From JAIBJN01 sp035461525 (GTDB lineage: Bacteria; Actinomycetota; Thermoleophilia; Gaiellales; Gaiellaceae), in NCBI GenBank assembly GCA_035461525.1, contig DATHVD010000073.1, positions 1-58,437 on the forward strand: a DNA stretch of 58,437 bases, written 5' to 3'. A program made the position numbers and the translations under genes. Numbering within the stretch: position 1 is the first letter of the stretch; each line of letters begins with the position of its first letter. Under the pieces are notes generated by a model. The model saw only the letters and a list, made by a program, of their open reading frames with translations, had not been told where the DNA came from and made no database searches. Below are positions 52,473 to 58,437 of this stretch, piece after piece.

Positions 52473-52564
52473 CGCTCTCGAAGATGGTATAGAGGCGGGT
52501 CGCGCAGGGGCCCGACGTTCTTGCGGTAGCTGAAGGTGATGCTGTAGAGCGGCTCGAGCCTCAT
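52469..52564 (-). CDS. 31-codon open frame between ribE and ribBA
   Basis: Unrecognised. ATG 52564 overlaps the ribE stop as ATGA, and its stop overlaps the ribBA start as ATGA again, so the spacer is exactly filled. The product (MRLEPLYSITFSYRKNVGP, then LRDPPLYHLRER) begins like the N-terminus of DUF3237 proteins but ends after 31 residues. It may be a genuine small protein, a translational-coupling leader for ribBA, or the remnant of a decayed gene. Confidence 0.5.
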   Translation of the reverse strand: MRLEPLYSITFSYRKNVGPLRDPPLYHLRER

Positions 52565-53136
52565 CGGGCGAGCAGGCGCTCCACGTGCTTGGCGAGGACG
52601 TCGGCCTCGAGGTTCACCTCGTCGCCGGGGCGCAGGGCACCCAGGGTCGTCGCCTCGCGCGTGTGCGGGATCAGCGCGACGGCGAACGAGCGCTCGCCGG
52701 CGGCCGCGATCGTGAGGCTGACGCCGTCGACGGCGACCGAGCCCTTCTCCACGCAGTAGCGCATGAGGTCGGGCGGCGCCTCGACCTCGAATCCCTCCGC
52801 GTCCGTGCGGCGAATCCGACCGATCCCGTCCACGTGGCCCTGGACGATGTGCCCGCCGAGCGGCTCTCCCGCGCGGAGCGCCGGCTCGAGGTTGACGCGG
52901 TCGCCGGGGCCGAGGCGGGCGAGCGAGCTCCGCCGCAGCGTCTCAGGGACGACGTCGAAGGCGATAGCCCCGTCGCCGGCCTCGACCGCGGTCAGGCAGA
53001 CGCCGCTCACGGACACCGAGTCGCCGACCGCGACGCCGGGCGCGGTCTCGGGCGCGCGTAGGACGAGTCGGACGCCGGCCTCCCCTTCGGTCGCCTCCTC
53101 GACGACGGCGAGCTCGCGGACGATCCCGGTGAACAC
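52561..53136 (-). CDS. ribE: Riboflavin synthase, alpha chain
   Basis: Dismutates two lumazines to riboflavin. The 191 residues show the duplicated barrel: MFTGIVRELAVVEE and VGDSVSVSGVCLTAVEAGDG in the first half; GGHIVQGHVDGIGRI, KGSVAVDGVSLTIAAAGE and IPHTREATTLGALRPGDEVNLE in the second. GTG 53136 (MFTGI being the family start) is preferred over the open frame further upstream. Confidence 0.96.
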   Translation of the reverse strand: MFTGIVRELAVVEEATEGEAGVRLVLRAPETAPGVAVGDSVSVSGVCLTAVEAGDGAIAFDVVPETLRRSSLARLGPGDRVNLEPALRAGEPLGGHIVQGHVDGIGRIRRTDAEGFEVEAPPDLMRYCVEKGSVAVDGVSLTIAAAGERSFAVALIPHTREATTLGALRPGDEVNLEADVLAKHVERLLAR

Positions 53137-53320
53137 GGCCGAACGATAGCCGCGGGCCCCGCGAGGGGTCACTTTGTGTTCCACCGGCACGAGCCCTCCC
53201 CGGCGGCTCCCCGCGCCTACTTGCCCTCAGCGAGCGGCCTCGACGGCGGGCGGACTTTGTGTTCGTGAAACACAAGCGTCGCCGGGCGCCGGGAAGAGCG
53301 GGCGGGGCGTCTGGCTCCTC
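53137..53320 (-). other. Intergenic region with two ACTTTGTGTTC repeats and a hairpin
   Basis: The 184-base gap before ribE has two AT-rich patches in a GC-rich setting: ACTTTGTGTTC at 53171-53181 and 53254-53264 (plus-strand reading). The second also forms a hairpin TTGTGTT-CGTGA-AACACAA (53257-53275). They could be operator sites, promoter elements or a small repeat family. I see no conserved FMN (RFN) riboswitch here. Confidence 0.4.
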
Positions 53321-53476
53321 CTAGAGGAGGAACATCCACTTGGCGCCGTGGCCGCACTCGTGGTTCTTGCGGCCGCACTTGCGGCACGTCCAGTGGGTCC
53401 ACCAGATCCACTTGAGGTGGACGATCTCGGCGGCGATCAGGCCGACGATGCCGAGGAAGAGCTCCGGTCGCTGCAC
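53321..53476 (-). CDS. 51-residue protein with a membrane helix and zinc ribbon
   Basis: From GTG 53476 to TAG 53321: an N-terminal hydrophobic segment (ELFLGIVGLIAAEIVHLKWIW) then a Cys/His cluster THWTCRKCGRKNHECGHGAKW. Likely a single-pass protein holding a zinc ion. The GTG is preferred because a purine-rich stretch (AAAGAAG) lies just upstream and the membrane segment begins there; the frame is open to 53512. It lies between ribD and ribE on the same strand. Function unknown. Confidence 0.6.
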   Translation of the reverse strand: MQRPELFLGIVGLIAAEIVHLKWIWWTHWTCRKCGRKNHECGHGAKWMFLL

Positions 53477-53557
53477 GCTTCTTTCAGGGTCGGCGGCGAG
53501 AGCGCCGCGCACAATGGGCCGGACGGCCCATTCTGGCCGCCGCGAGGCCCGTCTCGC

Positions 53558-54520
53558 TCACGGCTCGCGCAGGTACCCGGCGAGGAGGACGTCGGCACCG
53601 ACCCGCTCGACCGTCACGTGCGTGAGCGGGAGCGGCCGGGCGAGGTCGCCGAGGAAGCGCGGGCCGGCGCCGGCGACGAGCGGCGCGACGAAGAGCGCGA
53701 CGCGGTCGACGAGGCCGGCGCGGACGAACGCTGTGGCGAGCGTCGGGCCGCCTTCGAGCAGGAGCGACTGCACGCCTCCCTCCGCCAGGCGCTCCAGCTC
53801 CTCCTCGAGCGGCCCGGACAGGAGCTCGAGCCTGGAACCAGGCGGCAGCGGGCCGCGCCCGAACGCGAGCCGGCGCGGCTGCCTCTGCGCGCCCACATCG
53901 CGCGCGGTCAGGCGCGGCGCGTCGGCGCGCACGGTGCCCATGCCGACCGCGACGGCGTCCATGCGCGCCCTGAGCTCGTGCACGCGCCGCCGGCTCTCCT
54001 CGCCGCTCACCCAGCGCGCGTCCGGGACGGTGACGCGGCCGTCAAGCGTGACCGCGGCCTTGTAGAGAACGAAGGGACGCCGCTCCACGGCCCACGTCCG
54101 GAAGGCCTCGTTCTGCACCCGCGCCCGCCATTCCAGCTCGCCGCCGGGAAGCTCGACGGCGACGCCGGCCGCACGCAGGCGCTCGAGGCCCTGCCCGTCC
54201 GTCTTCGGGTTCGGGTCCCGCGCGGCGGCGACGACTCGCGCCACGCCGGCTGCGACGATCGCGTCCGCGCACGGGGGCGTCCGACCGTGGTGGGCGCACG
54301 GCTCCAGCGTGACATAGAGCGTGGCGCCGCGCGCCCGCTCGCCGGCTGCCTCGAGGGCGCGCACCTCCGCGTGCGCCCCGCCGGCCCGCTCGTGCCACCC
54401 CTCCCCCACCACCTCGCCGCCGCGGACGAGCACCGCGCCGACGACCGGGTTCGGCGCCGTCCCGCCCCGTCCGCGCTCCGCCAGCTCGAGCGCCCGCTCG
54501 AGGTGGGCGGCGTCAGTCAA
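53558..54520 (-). CDS. ribD: Bifunctional riboflavin deaminase/reductase RibD
   Basis: 320 residues. The deaminase domain has zinc ligands in GGAHAEVRAL and LEPCAHHGRTPPCADAI; the reductase domain has RPFVLYKAAVTLDGRV, VGMGTVRADAPRLTAR and SLLLEGGPTLATAFV. Together they convert the RibA product to the pyrimidine used by RibH. Start TTG 54520 overlaps the rpe stop in the string TTGACTGA. It begins the riboflavin gene set. Confidence 0.96.
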   Translation of the reverse strand: MTDAAHLERALELAERGRGGTAPNPVVGAVLVRGGEVVGEGWHERAGGAHAEVRALEAAGERARGATLYVTLEPCAHHGRTPPCADAIVAAGVARVVAAARDPNPKTDGQGLERLRAAGVAVELPGGELEWRARVQNEAFRTWAVERRPFVLYKAAVTLDGRVTVPDARWVSGEESRRRVHELRARMDAVAVGMGTVRADAPRLTARDVGAQRQPRRLAFGRGPLPPGSRLELLSGPLEEELERLAEGGVQSLLLEGGPTLATAFVRAGLVDRVALFVAPLVAGAGPRFLGDLARPLPLTHVTVERVGADVLLAGYLREP

Positions 54521-55196
54521 CTGCGAGCTCGCGCACGAGCCTGAGGTATGCGCGGTTCAGGTCCTCCCGGCCGAAGATGGCGCTGCCGGCCACGATCGCG
54601 TCCGCCCCGGCCTCGTGGATCGCGCGCACGTTCTCGTCGGTGACCCCGCCGTCCACCTGGACGACGACGCGGCCGTGCAGCTGCCCGCGCAGCGTCCGGA
54701 TCCGCTCGTACGACTCCGGGAGAAATTCCTGCCCCGAGTAGCCGGGATGGATGCTCATGCAGAGCACGAGGTCGGCGCCGAGCGAGGCCGCGACGGCATC
54801 CTCCACCGCGGTCTCCGGATTGAACGCCACGCCGACCTCGAGGCCGAGCGAGCGCGCGAGTTCGATCGCCTTCCAGGGCTCCGAGCAGGCCTCGACGTGG
54901 AACGTGACGCTGTCGCCGCCGGCCTGCGCCACCTGCGGGAAGTGGTGCTCGGGGTTCGTGACCATCAGGTGTACGTCGACCTTGCCGCCCTCGGCGTGGA
55001 TCAGGGGTGCGATCGACCGGAGCACGACCGGACCGACCGTGATCGGCTCGACGAAGTGCCCGTCGCCGACGTCGAAATGGAAGATGCGCGCGCCCGCGTT
55101 CAGGAGGTGGCGCACCTGCTCGCCCAGGCGCGAGAAGTCGGCCGCGTACACCGAGGGCTCGATCTCGACCGTGCACATCCAGTCGCGCCAGCTCAC
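54513..55196 (-). CDS. rpe: Ribulose-phosphate 3-epimerase
   Basis: Interconverts ribulose and xylulose 5-phosphate. Beta/alpha barrel motifs: EIEPSVYAADFSRLGEQV, IFHFDVGDGHFVEPIT with catalytic Asp, DVHLMVTNPEHHF, CMSIHPGYSGQEFLPES and VVQVDGGVTDENVRA. GTG 55196 gives 227 residues; ATG 55178 is an alternative close to the family start. Linked to ribD, it may supply ribulose 5-phosphate for RibB. Confidence 0.96.
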   Translation of the reverse strand: MSWRDWMCTVEIEPSVYAADFSRLGEQVRHLLNAGARIFHFDVGDGHFVEPITVGPVVLRSIAPLIHAEGGKVDVHLMVTNPEHHFPQVAQAGGDSVTFHVEACSEPWKAIELARSLGLEVGVAFNPETAVEDAVAASLGADLVLCMSIHPGYSGQEFLPESYERIRTLRGQLHGRVVVQVDGGVTDENVRAIHEAGADAIVAGSAIFGREDLNRAYLRLVRELAVD

Positions 55197-55205
55197 ACGG
55201 CGATC

Positions 55206-56396
55206 CTAGATGCGCAGGCGGGCGATGAAGAAGCCCGACGTGCGGTGGACGTGCGGGAGTGTGAGCAGGAACTCCGGCCTGCGGGGATGGCGGAACTCCG
55301 GCCAGAGCCCGCCGAGGTCATCCGCCGCGAGCCCGGTCGCGTCGGCGACGGCCTCGTTCTCGGCGGCCGCGATCGCGCACACGGAATAGGTGACCGTGCC
55401 CCCGGGCCGGACCCGTCCGGCCGCCGCGCGGAGCAGCTCGAGCTGCAGGTCGGGGAGCGGCGCCGCCCGCCAGCGGAGATCGGGGCGCGAGTTGAGGACG
55501 CCTAGGCCCGAGCAGGGCGCGTCCACGAGCGCGCGGTCGAACCCGCGCAGCTCGTCGGGGAGGGCGAGCGCGTCGGCGCAGACCACGGTGAGCCGTGCGC
55601 CGAGCCGCCGCGCGTTCTCATCGAGCTCGCGCGCACGGCCCGGGTGCTTCTCGACGGCGACGACCTCCGCCCCTGTGGCGGCGAGCTGGGTCGCCTTCCC
55701 CCCCGGCGCCGCGCAGAGGTCGAGCACGCGCTCGCCGGGGCGCGCCCCGACCACGCCGCCCGCGAGCTGCGAGCTGCGGCTTTGCGGCCATGCATAGCCG
55801 CTCTCGACCCACTCCGGCGGGATCGCGTCGACGACCTTCGGCCCCTCCGGAGTCCGGACGGCCGTCTCGGGGGGCTCGTTCTGCGCCCGCATGAGGGCGC
55901 GCGCGTCGTCGGGGCCCAGCTCGCGCCACCAGGTCTCCGCGATCCAGTCCGGGTACGAATGGAGGAGCGCCGCGGCCTCGGGCGTCTCCTCGTGCAGACG
56001 CGCGAGGAGGTCCGGGAGGGCCTCGGCGAGCCGCCGCAGGACCGCGTTCGTGAAGGCGACCGCGCGCTCGAGCCCCGCGGCGCGGACGAGCTCCACGGCT
56101 TCGTGGACGGCCGCATGGGCAGGCACGCCCTCCATCCAGCCGAGCTGGTAGGCGCCGATCCGGAGCGCAGCCCGCACGGGCGGGTCGAGCTTGCGCAGCG
56201 GCCGGCGGCCGAGCGTCCCGATCGCGTGGTCGAGCGTCCTGACGCGCTGCACCGTCCCGTAGGCGAGCTGCATGGCGAAGGCGCGGTCGCGCTCGCCCAG
56301 CCCTTCCGCGGCCTTGCGGAAGACGCGGTCGGCGTAGGCGTCCTCGTCGAAGACCCGGCGGACGACTTCGGCGGCGACCGCCCGCGCGGTCGTCAC
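55206..56396 (-). CDS. rsmB: 16S rRNA (cytosine967-C5)-methyltransferase RsmB
   Basis: 396 residues. An N-terminal NusB-like RNA-binding domain (RDRAFAMQLAYGTVQRVRTLDHAIG, about 33-57) precedes the methyltransferase: VLDLCAAPGGKATQLA (SAM), ALVDAPCSGLGVLNSRPDLRW with one catalytic Cys, and TYSVCAIAAAENE with the other. GTG 56396 overlaps the fmt stop as GTGA. fmt-rsmB-rpe order is conserved in actinobacteria. Confidence 0.95.
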   Translation of the reverse strand: MTTARAVAAEVVRRVFDEDAYADRVFRKAAEGLGERDRAFAMQLAYGTVQRVRTLDHAIGTLGRRPLRKLDPPVRAALRIGAYQLGWMEGVPAHAAVHEAVELVRAAGLERAVAFTNAVLRRLAEALPDLLARLHEETPEAAALLHSYPDWIAETWWRELGPDDARALMRAQNEPPETAVRTPEGPKVVDAIPPEWVESGYAWPQSRSSQLAGGVVGARPGERVLDLCAAPGGKATQLAATGAEVVAVEKHPGRARELDENARRLGARLTVVCADALALPDELRGFDRALVDAPCSGLGVLNSRPDLRWRAAPLPDLQLELLRAAAGRVRPGGTVTYSVCAIAAAENEAVADATGLAADDLGGLWPEFRHPRRPEFLLTLPHVHRTSGFFIARLRI

Positions 56397-57205
56397 TTGC
56401 GCAGGCCGCGAAGGTACTCCTCCGCGGTCATGCGGCGGCCGCCCTCCCGCTGCACCTCGAGCAGCTCGAGCCCGCCGGCGACGAGCGCCGCCTCCGGCCT
56501 GGCCGGGCGCGCCCTCCAGACGATGAGGCGCCGGCCCTCGACGAGCCCGCGGGCGCCGATGTGCGGCGAGAGCGCCCTGATGCGGTTCAGGTTCTGCTCA
56601 GGCGGCAGCGACCAGTCCAGCTCCCGGTCGGCGGCCGTGATCTTGTCGGCGTAGGTGGCGCCCGCCTCCGGCTGGGGCACGAACGTCGGCTCGGCGAAGA
56701 CCTCGTCGCGCAGCTCGCGGGCGACGCGCGTCGCCCGCTCGTAGACCACCGACGAGTCGTCCTCGGGCCCGATCGGGAACCGCCGCTGCGCCGCGATGGG
56801 GCCGGCGTCGAGCTCGGGCGTCGTCCGGTGGACGGTCACGCCCGTCTCGCGATCTCCGGCCATGATCGCCCGCTCGACGGGCGCGGCGCCGCGCCAGCGG
56901 GGCAGAAGCGACGGGTGGACGTTGAGCCAGAGGCGCTCCGCGAGCAGCCGCTCGGGGATGAGGAGGCCGTAGTCGGCGACGATGACGATGCGCGCCTCGC
57001 CCGGAAACTCGGTCAGCCGCTCGGGCTGCTCGACACGCATGCCGTGCCTGACGGCGACGTCCTTCGCGGGGCTCGGCTGCTTCTTGCGCCCGCGGCCCTG
57101 CGGCCGATCGGCCTTCGTCAGGAGGAGCTCGATCTCGCGGCGCGACGCCAGACCGGCCAGGATCGCCGCGCCGAAGTCACCGGTCGCCGCGACGGCGATG
57201 CTCAC
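56393..57205 (-). CDS. fmt: Methionyl-tRNA formyltransferase, short form
   Basis: Formylates initiator tRNA using 10-formyl-THF. The catalytic Asn/His are in LNVHPSLLPRWRGAAPVERA (about 104-106) with Asp in ELDAGPIAAQ. The C-terminal beta domain is present but reduced (LNRIRALSPHIGARGLVEGR). At 270 residues it is shorter than the usual 305-320; the N-terminal Rossmann part seems trimmed between the first strand and the RGRKKQPSP loop. GTG 57205. The following def gene supports the call. Confidence 0.94.
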   Translation of the reverse strand: MSIAVAATGDFGAAILAGLASRREIELLLTKADRPQGRGRKKQPSPAKDVAVRHGMRVEQPERLTEFPGEARIVIVADYGLLIPERLLAERLWLNVHPSLLPRWRGAAPVERAIMAGDRETGVTVHRTTPELDAGPIAAQRRFPIGPEDDSSVVYERATRVARELRDEVFAEPTFVPQPEAGATYADKITAADRELDWSLPPEQNLNRIRALSPHIGARGLVEGRRLIVWRARPARPEAALVAGGLELLEVQREGGRRMTAEEYLRGLRK

Positions 57206-57224
57206 GAGGGCGCGGAGGTCGGGC

Positions 57225-57806
57225 TCACCCCAGAGGTCCCAGGACGGGCTGCGGCCGAAGCTCCGCGAGAGCCTCCCGCCTGGCGTCCGGCGCCGTTCGG
57301 TCGACCGTGAGGACGCCGTCGAGGTGGTCGAGCTCGTGCTGGATCACGCGCGCCTCGAGTCCCTCGGCCTCGATCGTGAGCGGCTCGCCCTCCGGCGAGG
57401 TCGCCTCGACGGTGAGCGCGACCGCGCGCTCCACCGGGACGACGACCGTGGCGGCGCCGAGCGAGAGGCAGCCCTCCTCGGCCGTCTCGCGCTCTTCCGA
57501 GACGGCGGTCACCCGCGGGTTGACGAGGGCGGTGACAGGCTCCTCGTCCGCCGCCTGGTACACGAGGATCCGGCGCAGCACGCCGACCTGCGGGGCGGCC
57601 AGGCCGACCCCGCGCGCCTCCTGCATGAGCCGGCCCATGCGCTCGACGAGGGCTGCCACCGACTCGTCCAGCTCCTCGACCTCGTTCGCCCGCATGCGCA
57701 GGACGGGATCCGGAAACTGCCGTATCTGTGCGAGCGCAACTCGACGCCGAGCTTCGCGCTCGGCGTCGAGGTGCTCGCTCCGAATCTGGCCTTCGACCTC
57801 GCCCAA
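57225..57806 (-). CDS. def: Peptide deformylase
   Basis: 193-residue metal hydrolase removing the N-formyl group. All three motifs are present: GVGLAAPQVG, EEGCLSLG with the metal Cys, and QHELDHLDG with the metal His pair. Start TTG 57806 includes a charged N-terminal extension of about 30 residues that I recall in relatives from this class. A perfect 12-base inverted repeat (57740-57770) lies inside this extension. Confidence 0.95.
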   Translation of the reverse strand: MGEVEGQIRSEHLDAEREARRRVALAQIRQFPDPVLRMRANEVEELDESVAALVERMGRLMQEARGVGLAAPQVGVLRRILVYQAADEEPVTALVNPRVTAVSEERETAEEGCLSLGAATVVVPVERAVALTVEATSPEGEPLTIEAEGLEARVIQHELDHLDGVLTVDRTAPDARREALAELRPQPVLGPLG

Positions 57807-57839
57807 GAAGGGGAAGTCTAACGGGGCGGGGTGCGTCCC

Positions 57840-58097
57840 CTAGTGGTCGACCGCAGTGCGCTGCCGCGGCCCGACCGTGCGCGAGTAGAGCGCCACGAGG
57901 ACGACGGCGACGACCACGGCGAGGATGAAGCCGAGGATTCCGCCGCCGACGAGCCAGCCGACGAGCAGCGCGGAGGCGATGCCGATCACGATCGTCACCA
58001 GGATCCCCATGGGCGCGGTTCCCCGGTGGAAGAGCCGTCCGAGCGCGCCGATGACGAGCCCGACGATGATGAGTCCGATGATCTCTCCGATTGTCAT
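57840..58097 (-). CDS. GlsB/YeaQ/YmgE family membrane protein
   Basis: 85-residue protein with three hydrophobic helices: IIGLIIVGLVIGALGRLF, GILVTIVIGIASALLVGWLVGG and ILGFILAVVVAVVLVALY. The GLIIVGLVIGALGRL start is typical of transglycosylase-associated/GlsB stress membrane proteins. ATG 58097. Function unknown; lies between priA and def. Confidence 0.9.
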   Translation of the reverse strand: MTIGEIIGLIIVGLVIGALGRLFHRGTAPMGILVTIVIGIASALLVGWLVGGGILGFILAVVVAVVLVALYSRTVGPRQRTAVDH

Positions 58098-58136
58098 GGC
58101 GCCAGTGTCCCCTCGGCCTCGAGCCGCGAAACGTCG

Positions 58137-58437
58137 CTAGGAGAGGGTCTGCGGGTCGACGTCGACGGCGGCCGTGAGCCCGTCCCGGCGCATGGCGGGC
58201 GCCGCCGCCGCGAGGAGTCGCGCCGCGCGCGATGCGAGGGCACGGGGCGACCCGGTCTTGGCCAGGAGCTGGGCGCGGTGGCGGCCGCGGAGTCGCAGAA
58301 GCGGGGCCGGCCCGAGAAGCTCCGCCTCGCCCGCGCGCTCGAGCGCGGTCCGCACCTCGCCGAGGAGCCGTGCCGGCGCCCCGGGCTCCGGGCCGGCAGC
58401 GAGCACGCGCACGAGGTGCGAGAAGGGCGGATAGCCG
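58137..58437 (-). CDS. priA: Primosomal protein N' (PriA), C-terminal part
   Basis: The gene continues beyond the right edge. The visible 99 residues begin GYPPFSHLVRVLAAGPEPG, which is the conserved start of the PriA C-terminal domain, and continue with ELLGPAPLLRLRGRHRAQLL and end GLTAAVDVDPQTLS. The VDVDPxxL ending is diagnostic. priA-def-fmt-rsmB is a conserved actinobacterial order. The helicase core is not in the window. Confidence 0.92.
   Translation of the reverse strand, partial: GYPPFSHLVRVLAAGPEPGAPARLLGEVRTALERAGEAELLGPAPLLRLRGRHRAQLLAKTGSPRALASRAARLLAAAAPAMRRDGLTAAVDVDPQTLS

Noticed and set aside
53137..53320. Possible FMN (RFN) riboswitch upstream of ribE
   Set aside because: The conserved RFN sequence blocks are not present on the minus strand; only short repeats and a hairpin are seen.

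Overview
This 58.4-kb window has very high GC (I estimate above 70 percent by eye, not computed). Its gene order, GTG/TTG starts and many 4-base stop/start overlaps fit an actinobacterial chromosome, most likely class Thermoleophilia (Gaiella/Solirubrobacter-like). That placement is an inference from gene order and protein features. No rRNA, tRNA, CRISPR array or prophage was seen.

Almost everything is on the minus strand, and two housekeeping blocks frame the window. The right block reads right to left: priA (partial), glsB-like, def, fmt, rsmB, rpe, a complete riboflavin set (ribD, ribE, ribBA, ribH), rpmB, fakA-like, a receiver-only regulator, degV, then recG, rsmD, coaD, a coiled-coil protein, yceD, rpmF, plsX, acpP and rnc. 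The left block continues with smc, ftsY, ffh, rpsP, khpA, rimM, trmD, two tandem signal peptidases, rplS, rnhB, yraN, comM and dprA. In many actinobacteria rnc, smc and ftsY are adjacent. Here about 23.6 kb of accessory genes (15.6-39.2 kb) separate rnc from smc.

The accessory region holds an antiporter, a molybdenum oxidoreductase/flavin reductase/DUF6510 cassette, a sigma factor with a large LuxR-type ATPase, a DM13 membrane protein, rpiA, a cytochrome P460-like lipoprotein, an anti-sigma zinc finger, a tight catabolic operon, ZIP, M24 and GH15 genes, and a lipoamide-dehydrogenase-like flavoprotein. The operon contains an SDR, a cyclase, a GMC oxidase, two SMP-30 lactonases and a GlcG-GlcG-cupin fusion. 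The region ends at a REP/RAYT transposon-like element.

The left edge carries an oligopeptide ABC ATPase (partial), an alcohol dehydrogenase gene broken by two indels, and a PLP-dependent dehydratase-like gene whose only sensible start is CTG.

The observations most worth following are: (i) an SMC of only 722 residues whose heads are intact but whose hinge and much of the arms are missing or replaced; (ii) the SDR-cyclase-GMC-SMP30-GlcG/cupin-SMP30 operon, a candidate undescribed oxidative sugar or lactone pathway; (iii) a RAYT transposase bracketed by GGGTCTGACCC palindromes, with a second palindrome pair at 47.4-47.6 kb; (iv) two small genes inside the riboflavin operon, one of 31 codons coupled at both ends by ATGA overlaps.
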